Assembly: GCA_937864935.1 (NCBI GenBank) | Contig: CALMDN010000553.1 | Coordinates: 1-8,748, forward strand | DNA: 8,748 nt | DNA from: an uncultured Bacteroidales bacterium | GTDB taxonomy: Bacteria > Bacteroidota > Bacteroidia > Bacteroidales > Lentimicrobiaceae | Direction: 5' to 3' | In this document: positions 1-6,407 of the stretch, piece after piece | Layout: each line of letters begins with the position of its first letter | How positions within the stretch are numbered: the first letter of the stretch is position 1 | The notes under the pieces: generated by a model | Databases searched by the model: none | What the model was told of the DNA's origin: nothing | What the model saw: the letters and a program-made list of their open reading frames with translations, nothing else | Program-made: the position numbers and the translations under genes

Positions 1-1
1 C

Positions 2-751
2 CTCGGCGCCGCTCTGGTTAACAAACTCTTTGGTAACGGATTAAACCCGGTCGACCGGATCGTCAGCATCGGATCAGGAAAGTACAGGGTCATCGGGGTG
101 CTTAAAGAAAAGGGCTCAAGCCTCGGTTTTAATCCCGACAACATCTGTATTCTTCCCATTACCAATGTCAAACAGGCATTTTCACGACCGGGTATGTCGT
201 TTTCAATCAATGTTATGGCTGCTGATCCGACAACGCTGGATGCAGCCATCGGTGAAGCAACCGGCTTGTTCAGGGTAATCCGGAAGGTAAGGCCGGAAGA
301 GGAAGACAGCTTCGATCTGGCTAAGAGCGATAACCTGTCGGAAATGCTCTTTGATAACCTCAAGTACCTTCGTTACGCAGCAACCATCATCGGAATTATT
401 ACACTCATCGGTGCCGCCATTGGTCTGATGAACATCATGCTGGTCTCAGTTACGGAAAGAACCCGCGAAATCGGGGTGCGCATGGCCTTAGGGGCCAACA
501 GGAGAACCATCCGGAACCAGTTTCTTACTGAAGCGGTGGTGATCGGGCAGATCGGTGGCATCGTCGGGATCATTTTCGGAATATCGATAGGGAATGTGCT
601 CTCTTTTTTAATCGGTTCCGGATTTATCATCCCCTGGGCATGGATTTTACTTGGTGTAGCCTTATGTTTTGGTGTGGCAGTGCTTTCGGGCATCATTCCC
701 GCCACAAGGGCTGCCAAGCTCGACCCTGTTGAATCACTCAGGTATGAATAG
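2..751 (+). CDS. MacB/FtsX-like ABC transporter permease, C-terminal part (5'-truncated by window edge)
   Basis: The reading frame is open from base 2, so the GTG at 98 is internal and the true start lies left of the window. About 249 residues are visible. The first third is the end of the periplasmic MacB-type domain. Three membrane segments follow, near nt 371-445, 527-618 and 635-703, which is the FtsX-domain layout. Two family signatures are clear: SVTERTREIGVRMALGA after the first helix, and the C-terminal PATRAAKLDPVESLRYE. Proteins of this family sit in the inner membrane and pair with a separate MacB-type ATPase, which would be expected upstream. They work as mechanotransmission or export pumps for lipoproteins, peptides or drugs, and the substrate cannot be read from this fragment. 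The next gene is 80 bp downstream on the same strand, so co-transcription is possible. Confidence 0.93.
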   Translation, partial: LGAALVNKLFGNGLNPVDRIVSIGSGKYRVIGVLKEKGSSLGFNPDNICILPITNVKQAFSRPGMSFSINVMAADPTTLDAAIGEATGLFRVIRKVRPEEEDSFDLAKSDNLSEMLFDNLKYLRYAATIIGIITLIGAAIGLMNIMLVSVTERTREIGVRMALGANRRTIRNQFLTEAVVIGQIGGIVGIIFGISIGNVLSFLIGSGFIIPWAWILLGVALCFGVAVLSGIIPATRAAKLDPVESLRYE

Positions 752-778
752 CGTTCGTCACTGTGGATTCTCCTGCTG

Positions 779-797
779 ACTTTTTATATGAAAAAGT
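779..797 (+). repeat. AT-rich stem-loop between permease and deacetylase genes
   Basis: A perfect 7-bp inverted repeat, ACTTTTT (779-785) and AAAAAGT (791-797), flanks a 5-nt loop. It lies 28 bp after the permease stop. The stem is almost all A-T and no U-tract follows the second arm, so it is a poor intrinsic terminator. A wider, weaker pair, GTCACT (757-762) and AGTGAC (795-800), overlaps it. Its role is unknown. Confidence 0.3.
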
Positions 798-831
798 GAC
801 CTGTTCAAAAAACAATGTAACTAACCTGACG

Positions 832-2157
832 ATGAAACCGGAAGTTCTGATTTACAGCCAGAAAATAACCAACAGGCTGCGCTATATCGCTCAGCTTGTC
901 CTTGGTGATTTGTTGGGCATCAAAATCAGAATTACCGACGATGTGCAGGAATATCAGAAGCATGATGGCGCAAGAATCTGCTATCACAATCAGCAGCTTG
1001 CTGAGGGAAGCGAACTGATCATAGTTCCCTGCGGCTTGTTGGCTGAGAAAGGCATAAACAGCCACCAGCTTAAATTTATTGATTTTGAAGGCTCAAAGGC
1101 TTTCTTTCCGGTATACAGCCGGTTGTCGCCCCTGCCTTTTGATCTGTTTGCTGCTGCATTTTATATGGTCAGCCGTTACGAGGAATATCTTCCGTATATC
1201 CGCGATGAACACGGTCGCATTGCACCCGCATCCTGTATCGCTTATCAACATGGTTTTCTGAAGGTTGCGGTTGTTAACCGCTGGGCGCTTTCCCTGAAAA
1301 ATTTACTCGCAGGGATATCCCCGGACCTGAAATTCAGATCAGCTGTATTCAGGTTTGAACCTACGATAGATATTGATGCCGCCTGGGCTTATCGGAACAA
1401 GGGGCTGATCAGAACAATCGGCGGATATTTTAAAGATCTGAGAAAAGCAGATTTTTCCGAAATGAAAATGCGATCAAAGGTCTTGCTGGGGCTGGAAAGA
1501 GATCCTTTTGATACTTTTGGGCTGATGCATGAGATTCATCAGAAGTATAATCTTAAACCCCGTTTCTTTATACTTTTCGCTGACTATGGCCTCAATGATA
1601 AAAACATACCAGTAAACAACGACAGGTTTCAGATCCTTATCAAATCCCTGGCTGACTATGCCCACGTTGGAATACATCCATCGTATGCCTCCAACAAAGT
1701 CCCTGCCTTACTGGCAAGGGAGATTGCAGGATTGGGACAGGTAGTTAAGGCGGAAATCACTGAAAGCCGTCAGCATTTTCTTATGCTTTCTTTTCCTGAA
1801 ACCTACAGGAACCTGATCAACCTGGATATTACCGATGATTACACCATGGGGTTTGCCGGTCAGCCGGGTTTCAGGGCCGGAATATGTTCACCTTTCAAGT
1901 GGTATGATCTGGATTCGGAAACAATTACCGATCTGACGCTGCACCCGTTTGCTCTCATGGAAGGTACGTTGCGCGATTATCTTAAACTCGAAGCCGGAGA
2001 AGCCATGGCGACCATCGAACCTCTGGTTGATGAAGTCAGAGCTGTTGGAGGGACTTTTATCAGTCTCTGGCACAATGAATCATTTTCAGAGCAAAAGCGA
2101 TGGGTTGGATGGGTAGGGGTGTATCGTGCCATGCTTGACTATGCCCTCCGTTCGTAA
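832..2157 (+). CDS. Polysaccharide deacetylase family protein (DUF7033-type N-terminus plus NodB-like domain)
   Basis: I start the gene at the ATG at 832 (441 aa). The frame extends to a GTG at 763, but those 23 codons do not look like this family, whose N-terminus typically begins with a strand such as MKPEVLIYS. The first ~170 residues match the DUF7033-type module seen ahead of deacetylase domains in Bacteroidota. The rest resembles a NodB/CE4 barrel: TIDID at 178-182 (metal-binding Asp motif), HPSY at 282-285 (His motif), RAG at 348-350, LHPF around His371, and LWHN around His414. CE4 enzymes use a divalent metal to remove N- or O-acetyl groups from glycans. No signal peptide is visible, so the protein is probably cytosolic. 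Substrate is not inferable. No TAnnTTTG element lies in the 80-bp gap upstream, which is compatible with read-through from the permease gene. Confidence 0.88.
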   Translation: MKPEVLIYSQKITNRLRYIAQLVLGDLLGIKIRITDDVQEYQKHDGARICYHNQQLAEGSELIIVPCGLLAEKGINSHQLKFIDFEGSKAFFPVYSRLSPLPFDLFAAAFYMVSRYEEYLPYIRDEHGRIAPASCIAYQHGFLKVAVVNRWALSLKNLLAGISPDLKFRSAVFRFEPTIDIDAAWAYRNKGLIRTIGGYFKDLRKADFSEMKMRSKVLLGLERDPFDTFGLMHEIHQKYNLKPRFFILFADYGLNDKNIPVNNDRFQILIKSLADYAHVGIHPSYASNKVPALLAREIAGLGQVVKAEITESRQHFLMLSFPETYRNLINLDITDDYTMGFAGQPGFRAGICSPFKWYDLDSETITDLTLHPFALMEGTLRDYLKLEAGEAMATIEPLVDEVRAVGGTFISLWHNESFSEQKRWVGWVGVYRAMLDYALRS

Positions 2158-2397
2158 GACTGTCTGATTCACCTCATTATTTATTGAATTTTCCATTGTC
2201 AGAGAGCATATCTTTTTAAATAATAGCCTCAATTTTGATGTAAATATTAAAATAAATACGCATATTACTATGAATCAGGCGAATGCAGTCTAACTGTTTA
2301 TTAAATAGTTTTTAGCGTATGAGAATCATTTTAACATGTAAATTGCATACGAAGTAACATATATGGATAAATGCATTTTATTTTCTGGTTTTATCAC
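2158..2397. other. AT-rich intergenic region without a recognisable gene
   Basis: The gap between the deacetylase stop and the acylphosphatase-like start is about 306 bp and notably AT-rich. It holds one AT-rich stem-loop (2292-2313) and, at its right end, a promoter-like element (2398-2405). Otherwise I see no coding frame with family resemblance, no tRNA or structured RNA signature, and no long repeats. Confidence 0.6.
2292..2313 (+). terminator. Possible weak terminator hairpin downstream of the deacetylase gene
   Basis: AACTGTTT (2292-2299) pairs with AAATAGTT (2303-2310) over a 3-nt loop, with one G-U pair. Three further T residues follow, giving a run of five T from 2309. It lies about 135 bp after the deacetylase stop. 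The stem is AT-rich, so termination strength would be low. It may be only a chance hairpin in AT-rich DNA. Confidence 0.22.
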
Positions 2398-2405
2398 TAT
2401 CTTTG
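2398..2405 (+). promoter_or_regulatory. Bacteroidota-type -7 element (TATCTTTG) upstream of the acylphosphatase-like gene
   Basis: TATCTTTG is a full match to the TAnnTTTG -7 element recognised by the Bacteroidota primary sigma factor. It ends 58 bp before the ATG at 2464. There is no good TTG/TTTG at the expected -33 distance, only a T-rich stretch at 2376-2379. I call it a plausible but incomplete promoter. Confidence 0.5.
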
Positions 2406-2463
2406 CCACTGAAAATGATAAAAGGTTTTGAAAATTCTGAGCTGTTGCAGCAATGGGAGAATT

Positions 2464-2781
2464 ATGAGAAAAAGGTACCAGATTTATATCACAGGAAATG
2501 TTCAAAGGGTAGGTTTCCGGAATCAGGCTTTTGAAATTGCAAATGCCACCGGTATTTCCGGGAAAGCGATGTACATCGATCATGCAGTAATGATTGAGGC
2601 AGAGGGTGAAACAGATAAATTACCCGATTTTATAAGCTGGTGCAGACGGGGCCCGGAATTATGCACCATCGAAAGTTTTGAGCTAACAGAAATGCCCCTG
2701 GAGCACTCAACGGAATTTATTGTTGTGCATGGCATCGTGTCTTCCGAAAAACTTACTGATATATTTTCACTCCATCATTAA
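2464..2781 (+). CDS. Acylphosphatase-fold protein with catalytic Asn replaced by Tyr
   Basis: The start is the ATG at 2464 (105 aa), preceded by GGGAGA at 2455-2460. The upstream TTG at 2428 gives only non-family residues. Acylphosphatases are ~90-100 aa ferredoxin-like proteins that hydrolyse acyl phosphates. The loop motif is present as GNVQRVGFR at 11-19, including the phosphate-binding Arg19. The later RRGP around 69-72 and the segment ending in EMP are also family-like. In characterised enzymes the catalytic Asn lies 18 residues after this Arg (Arg23/Asn41). Here that position is Tyr37, inside GKAMYIDHA where WVRNxxDG is normal. The fold call is firm, but I infer weak or no classical activity. 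The protein has ~15 extra C-terminal residues beyond the usual domain end. It is a single gene with its own promoter-like element. Confidence 0.82.
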   Translation: MRKRYQIYITGNVQRVGFRNQAFEIANATGISGKAMYIDHAVMIEAEGETDKLPDFISWCRRGPELCTIESFELTEMPLEHSTEFIVVHGIVSSEKLTDIFSLHH

Positions 2782-2783
2782 AC

Positions 2784-2808
2784 CAGTTGTATTTCAATAA
2801 TATAACTG
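2784..2808 (+). repeat. Stem-loop just after the acylphosphatase-like gene
   Basis: CAGTTGTAT (2784-2792) can pair with ATATAACTG (2800-2808) over a 7-nt loop, with one G-U pair. It begins two bases after the stop codon. No U-tract follows, so it does not qualify as a standard intrinsic terminator. It could be an mRNA 3'-end structure or chance. Confidence 0.25.
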
Positions 2809-2880
2809 ATTGGCTTCGCATTTTGAGCAGGTCTTTTCCCCGGTTATTCTCTCCTGTTTTATTAAAGCATGATCAGTCAG

Positions 2881-2912
2881 TCTGGTTCTTGTGTTGCAAC
2901 TCTTTATCTTTG
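2881..2912 (+). promoter_or_regulatory. Bacteroidota-type promoter for the UpxY-like gene
   Basis: The -7 element TATCTTTG (2905-2912) is a full match to TAnnTTTG. A TCTG at 2881-2884, 20 bases upstream, is a near match to the -33 TTTG. The element ends 21 bases before the ATG at 2934, so the leader would be short. That leaves little room for the long regulatory leader found in classical capsule operons. Confidence 0.6.
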
Positions 2913-2933
2913 TAACTGAAAATCCTGTTTACA

Positions 2934-3467
2934 ATGGATGTTAAGGAAACCTCTCAGAACAACCCGGAACCACTGATACTCCGCTGGTTTGCCTGTTATA
3001 CCAAGCCCAGGGCCGAGAAGGCTGTCAACGAGCGGTTAAAGCAATCTGAAATTGAGTGCTATCTGCCTTTGCAGAAAACCCGCCGTAAGTGGAGCGATCG
3101 CATGAAATGGGTAAATGAACCCCTGATAAAATCCTACATTTTTGTTCGGATTGATCCATCTGCATACAACAAGGTGATTCAGACGGAAGGGATATTGCGT
3201 TTTATAACTTTTGAGCGCCGCGCGGTTCCCATACCCGATTCTCAGATTGAGGCAGTCAAACTTTTGCTTGGGCAGGGGGTAGAACTTGAGGTAACCCACG
3301 ACAGAATACTGCCCGGACAATCCATTGAAGTTCATGCAGGCCCTTTGATAGGCCTGAGGGGTGAGCTGGTTGAATACCGGGGCAGCAAAAAGGTTCTGGT
3401 ACGTTTGGGCGAAATCGGCCAGGGAATCCTTGTTACCATTGGCCCGGAATTTCTCGTTAAAGTCTGA
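2934..3467 (+). CDS. UpxY-family transcription antiterminator (NusG paralogue)
   Basis: At 177 aa this has the usual UpxY length. The NGN domain begins at WFACYTKPRAEK (18-29), followed by CYLPL (42-46), the basic segment KTRRKW (48-53) and SYIFVRI (67-73). The C-terminal KOW-type part carries GPLIGLRG at 136-143 and runs to the end. UpxY proteins bind RNA polymerase early in transcription and stop premature termination, typically in the capsular or exopolysaccharide operon that they head. Here no glycosyltransferase or polysaccharide export gene follows. The next gene has its own promoter and the one after is convergent. The protein is intact, so I read it as a stand-alone specialised NusG acting in trans or on another locus. 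Core NusG itself is less likely, because the sequence lacks the usual neighbours (secE, rplK) and has the UpxY-type N-terminus. Confidence 0.88.
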   Translation: MDVKETSQNNPEPLILRWFACYTKPRAEKAVNERLKQSEIECYLPLQKTRRKWSDRMKWVNEPLIKSYIFVRIDPSAYNKVIQTEGILRFITFERRAVPIPDSQIEAVKLLLGQGVELEVTHDRILPGQSIEVHAGPLIGLRGELVEYRGSKKVLVRLGEIGQGILVTIGPEFLVKV

Positions 3468-3522
3468 ACCTTCCCCCGAATCCGAAAAGGCTTTCTCTTG
3501 TTTTTTTTCGCAACCTGATCGT

Positions 3523-3540
3523 ACAATGCAGAAGCATTGT
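3523..3540 (+). promoter_or_regulatory. Perfect hairpin/operator-like inverted repeat overlapping a -33 element
   Basis: ACAATGC (3523-3529) and GCATTGT (3534-3540) form a perfect 7-bp inverted repeat around an AGAA loop. The right arm contains or abuts the TTG that would serve as -33 for the next gene. It lies 55 bp after the UpxY stop and 61 bp before the next ATG. No immediate U-tract follows, and a T-run at 3501-3508 lies before it. A repressor-binding site, or an RNA hairpin ending UpxY transcripts, are both possible. Confidence 0.4.
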
Positions 3541-3570
3541 TGTTTACTCTGTCGTTTTTTGTTAACTTTG
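3540..3570 (+). promoter_or_regulatory. Strong Bacteroidota-type promoter for the two-TM protein gene
   Basis: TTG (3540-3542), then exactly 20 bases, then TAACTTTG (3563-3570), a full match to TAnnTTTG. This is the best promoter in the window. The -7 element ends 31 bases before the ATG at 3602. The leader is AT-rich (AAACTTAAAATTAAAATAA), as is usual for well-expressed Bacteroidota genes that lack a Shine-Dalgarno site. Confidence 0.78.
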
Positions 3571-3601
3571 AGTTATGTAACAAACTTAAAATTAAAATAA
3601 A

Positions 3602-4399
3602 ATGGACACAGACAGAATCATGACGGTCGTTGTTCAGGCGATGAATGAACCTGAATTCCGCGATATACTCAGGACTGATTTTTTAGGGGAACTCAACCGC
3701 AAGGGGATTCACGATCAGGAAGAGATCAGGATGCTTGATGTTCTGCTTACCAGAATAATTGCCTACGACCCTCATGTGAGTCAGATTAAACAACTTCAGG
3801 AGTCGGTAGCCAAACTCCAGTTCAGCCCCCTGTCGTCGCAAAAATACCGCGATCAGCTTGAGCATTTTGCAGTCAATCAGCTGCGATCAACAGAACTTAC
3901 TTCAGATAGTTTTAAAAATGGTCTCATCAATTCGCTCGACCAGATAAAAAGGGGCTTCAATACTGCCATGGTCATGTATACCGTGGCATTTTATGTCGGT
4001 ATTCTGCTCATCCTGGCTGCCGTTGTTTTCGCATGGTTTAAAGGTGAATCCTTGTTGCCGATTGCCTTTGCAGGGCTGGGTGTCGCAGACCTTATTGCCT
4101 ATTTCATTACGAAACCCCCGCTCGATCTCCAGAAAAGCAGGGCTAACCTGGCTCAGCTCCAGACGGCCTACTATAATTGGTTCATCGATCTCTTTAACTG
4201 GAATTCCATCATCAACTCCGGTGAAGAAATGATCCATCTTTATAAAAAAGTCTCCGAAATGATGATGCGCAATACAGAGCGAACAATGAAAATGATTGAA
4301 GATTACTGTGAGATCGCCTCGTCAGACAATGCTTCAGCAAAGAACCCCGGATTAAATCCTGAAAATCAGGAGCCAAGTGACAGTAACCCGGGGAGCTGA
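3602..4399 (+). CDS. Two-transmembrane protein of unknown function with leader-peptide-like N-terminus
   Basis: I do not recognise this 265-aa protein as a named family. The first ~50 residues are predicted helical and contain AMNEPEFRDIL and FLGELNRKGI, a spacing reminiscent of the NHLP/Os1348-type leader fold (D/E-x-EFR-x-x-L, then a short helix ending in Gly). That resemblance is inference only. Helical, charged residues follow to ~120. Two membrane helices lie at ~124-146 and ~151-169, joined by a tight FKGES turn. KPP (171-173) then leads into a long amphipathic helix with QKSRANLAQLQ and an aromatic patch (YYNWF, FNWN), then a Met-rich helix to ~245. The last 20 residues are low-complexity Asn/Pro/Ser/Glu. 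No signal peptide is seen, so both ends are probably cytoplasmic. The layout recalls small two-TM modules described in predicted bacterial signalling or conflict proteins (for example the TRADD-N-associated 2-TM domain), but I cannot confirm membership. It has its own promoter and is convergent with the M23 gene. Confidence 0.8.
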   Translation: MDTDRIMTVVVQAMNEPEFRDILRTDFLGELNRKGIHDQEEIRMLDVLLTRIIAYDPHVSQIKQLQESVAKLQFSPLSSQKYRDQLEHFAVNQLRSTELTSDSFKNGLINSLDQIKRGFNTAMVMYTVAFYVGILLILAAVVFAWFKGESLLPIAFAGLGVADLIAYFITKPPLDLQKSRANLAQLQTAYYNWFIDLFNWNSIINSGEEMIHLYKKVSEMMMRNTERTMKMIEDYCEIASSDNASAKNPGLNPENQEPSDSNPGS

Positions 4400-4453
4400 A
4401 TCTGAAGTAATATTGTACCGTTTATGAGTTCTGGCATATTCTTACGGGAATGC

Positions 4454-6172
4454 TCAGTTGATCAGCAGCGCAGAAAAGGTGGCTACATTGCCGCATTGAT
4501 CTTCAACAATCAACCTAAGGGAGTTTTCTCCTGCCTGAAGTAAATGGTCAAAAACATAGGTCAAACGGTTGTTCTTTGCATCATATTCCAGCACAATCCA
4601 TTGATTGTTGAGAAAAGCATTATAATACCTGATGCCCGACAGATCATCACGGATGGTGAAGCTGATCATAGAACGATTGTTCACCGGAATCATGTCACCA
4701 ACTGCTTCTGAGATAATTTCCGGTGCCGTGGTATCAGCCATCAGGGCATAATCGCCGAACTCCCTGACAGATGCTTTTAACCGGCCATCTTCATATTGTC
4801 CTCCTGCATACATGGGTTTTCTTCCTTTGTGCAGTCGTGCAAGCAGCAGATTTTTCCCGGGAATTCTGATTTCAGGGTCAACGGTTATTTCAATTACAGC
4901 ATAATCATGCAATGGTGTAAACGGGTTGTGTACTGAATATACCGGTGACAATGTGGTGGCAAGCTGTTCAGATTCGGCAAAACTGAATTCAACATCATTG
5001 TAAAGACTATTGCCGGAAACGGTAAGCCTGAAATTGCCTTTTTCAAACACATTATCCTTGCGGTAACTGAAAACAGGAAGCAATGGCTTTGTCTGCGCCG
5101 GCTGGCTCCCGGGCCTGGCGCCTTTAATTTCAAAACGCAGGACCGATTCATTCAGGTAAGAATCTTTTACAACCAGTTTCAATGAGCAGATCGAATCAGG
5201 CTGTACAGAAAAGATACCCTGAGAAACCAACGTTGTATACAGGCTGAGTCTGTTATTGGGATCAACCCTGGTACGCATGAATCTTTCTCCGGCCGATTTG
5301 TATGCAGCATAATCGATAAAACTGTTAATGTAGCGGGTTTCACTGAAGGCAAAAGAGGTCGCCTGCCAATGGAAAACAAGAACAGAATCAAGGAAGACTT
5401 CAAACTGGCTGACACCGTTCTTATGAACTTTATCGTTCTGATAATCATAGACCAGAAGGCCCAGCGAAAACTTTCCGGCTACTTCTATGGGCTCGTTCTT
5501 CTTCAGCCTGTAAACTGGGCCCCAGCCGGCGAGGTCGGGTTGGAGAGTCAGGTGTTTCCCGTTGACGGTTGTATGTGGCTCCTCGGGAAAAAGCTTAAGT
5601 CCCTCAATTACCGGCCTCACATAATCATCTACCGGGAACCCGAACAACAATGGATCAACCGGCTTTTCAGATTTGGTTTCCCTGATCTCAAAATGCAGAT
5701 GCGGACCTTCTGAAGAGCCCGAATTTCCTGAAAATGCCAGGGTATCTCCTTTTCCGACTGAGAGTACTCCTCTCGCAGGAAAGAAGTCTGCTTCCGATTT
5801 TTGTAGTCTGTATTGTTCTGCTTTAACCCAGCGTTCCAGCTCCGGGTTAAATTTCTGCAGGTGTGCATAAACGGTGGTGTACCCGTTCGGGTGGTCAATG
5901 TAAATTGCTTTTCCATATCCTGCGGAGGAAACCTTAATTCGTGATATGGTGCCTTCCGCAGTTGCAAACACAGGAAGGCCTTCTTCACCGCCTGTTTTGA
6001 TGTCGATGCCTGAATGAAAGTGGTTTGACCGCAGTTCAGCGAAACTGCCTGAAAGGCTTATGGGTATTTCAACAGGTGATGTAAAATAATCAAGCGGATA
6101 GCTTTGCTGTCCGTAAAGTGACTGATATGCAGTAATAAGTAAATAAAGCAGGAGCAGGCGTGATAACCTCAT
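4454..6172 (-). CDS. Exported M23 (LytM) metallopeptidase-family protein with large C-terminal region
   Basis: I start at the minus-strand ATG at 6172 (572 aa). The frame extends to a TTG at 6199, but a -7 promoter element covers that codon, and residues from 6172 begin a good signal peptide (MRLSRLLLLYLLITAYQSLYG). The LytM domain spans ~50-175. It has the zinc-ligand motif HFHSGID (His53, Asp57), YAHL (His104) and PHLHFE (His158, His160), so all catalytic positions are kept. A ~25-residue insert separates YAHL from the SVGKGD turn. M23 enzymes cut peptide cross-links in peptidoglycan, so a periplasmic cell-wall role is likely, with substrate unknown. The remaining ~390 residues look beta-rich and Ig-like (for example DTTAPEI then DDLSGI near the end), but I cannot assign them. 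The gene is monocistronic here: convergent with the two-TM gene (54 bp gap) and divergent from the small membrane protein. Confidence 0.92.
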   Translation of the reverse strand: MRLSRLLLLYLLITAYQSLYGQQSYPLDYFTSPVEIPISLSGSFAELRSNHFHSGIDIKTGGEEGLPVFATAEGTISRIKVSSAGYGKAIYIDHPNGYTTVYAHLQKFNPELERWVKAEQYRLQKSEADFFPARGVLSVGKGDTLAFSGNSGSSEGPHLHFEIRETKSEKPVDPLLFGFPVDDYVRPVIEGLKLFPEEPHTTVNGKHLTLQPDLAGWGPVYRLKKNEPIEVAGKFSLGLLVYDYQNDKVHKNGVSQFEVFLDSVLVFHWQATSFAFSETRYINSFIDYAAYKSAGERFMRTRVDPNNRLSLYTTLVSQGIFSVQPDSICSLKLVVKDSYLNESVLRFEIKGARPGSQPAQTKPLLPVFSYRKDNVFEKGNFRLTVSGNSLYNDVEFSFAESEQLATTLSPVYSVHNPFTPLHDYAVIEITVDPEIRIPGKNLLLARLHKGRKPMYAGGQYEDGRLKASVREFGDYALMADTTAPEIISEAVGDMIPVNNRSMISFTIRDDLSGIRYYNAFLNNQWIVLEYDAKNNRLTYVFDHLLQAGENSLRLIVEDQCGNVATFSALLIN

Positions 6173-6196
6173 TTTTATCAGGGTAATTGGTTTATT

Positions 6197-6204
6197 CAAA
6201 GGTA
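6197..6204 (-). promoter_or_regulatory. Bacteroidota-type -7 element (TACCTTTG) for the M23 gene
   Basis: On the minus strand 6204-6197 reads TACCTTTG, a full TAnnTTTG match, ending 24 bases before the ATG at 6172. A clear -33 TTTG is not seen at the expected distance. The element overlaps the alternative TTG start at 6199, which argues for the shorter protein. Confidence 0.6.
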
Positions 6205-6210
6205 GCTTTT

Positions 6211-6368
6211 ATCTGATTCTGAAGAATGATCTGATGTTGGCTCCCTGCTTGATTAAAAACTATAAAAAATTAATTGCTGGCCAAATGATACAACAAACCT
6301 CTGATTTGATTGTTGTTAAATTTGATCTGATTGTCATCAAGGCGATTACCTTTCCGGTTTAATCTGAT
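6211..6368. repeat. Four copies of ATCTGAT in the divergent intergenic spacer
   Basis: ATCTGAT occurs at 6211-6217, 6229-6235, 6325-6331 and 6362-6368, all in the same orientation. Related CTGATTTGATTGTT and TTTGATCTGATTGTC segments lie at 6301-6331. The copies sit between the M23 gene and the small membrane protein gene. They could be binding sites for a regulator of either gene, or a degenerate simple repeat. Confidence 0.4.
6317..6324 (+). promoter_or_regulatory. Candidate -7 element (TAAATTTG) for the small membrane protein gene
   Basis: TAAATTTG matches TAnnTTTG and ends 83 bases before the ATG at 6408. No good -33 lies 19-22 bases upstream. An alternative is TACCTTTC (6347-6354), one base off consensus, with TTTG (6321-6324) 23 bases upstream. 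I cannot choose between them. Confidence 0.35.
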
Positions 6369-6374
6369 TAATCA
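6365..6374. promoter_or_regulatory. Perfect 10-bp palindrome (operator-like)
   Basis: TGATTAATCA is its own reverse complement and ends 33 bp upstream of the ATG at 6408. It overlaps the fourth ATCTGAT copy. A second, gapped pair, TTGAT (6322-6326) and ATCAA (6336-6340), lies just upstream. Together they look like dimeric regulator sites, but a 10-bp AT-rich palindrome can arise by chance. Confidence 0.3.
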
Positions 6375-6407
6375 ATAACTTGTTGTACATGTGCTACTCC
6401 TGAAACG

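Noticed and set aside
373..717. 114-codon minus-strand frame opposite the ABC permease
   Set aside because: Mirror of the permease helices: Met/Pro/Ile-rich, no family features, and the plus-strand frame is clearly coding.
805..1065. Minus-strand frame over the start of the deacetylase gene
   Set aside because: Lies opposite a recognised coding region and has no promoter or family resemblance.
3483..3510. Possible terminator using the T8 run after the UpxY gene
   Set aside because: Only a 4-bp GAAA/TTTC stem or an A/T-only pairing can be drawn before the T-run, too weak to call.
3902..4237. 111-codon minus-strand frame opposite the two-TM protein gene
   Set aside because: The plus strand has a consensus promoter, an ATG in the right place and a coherent membrane topology; the reverse frame lacks these.
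4400..4453. Possible bidirectional terminator between the two-TM gene and the M23 gene
   Set aside because: GCATATTC and GGAATGC give only a bulged, wobble-containing stem with no U-tract on either strand.
5369..5988. Plus- and minus-strand alternative frames within the M23 gene (5369-5713 +, 5629-5988 -, 5673-5870 +)
   Set aside because: All are inside the M23 reading frame, whose LytM motifs are intact; the alternatives show no domain signatures.
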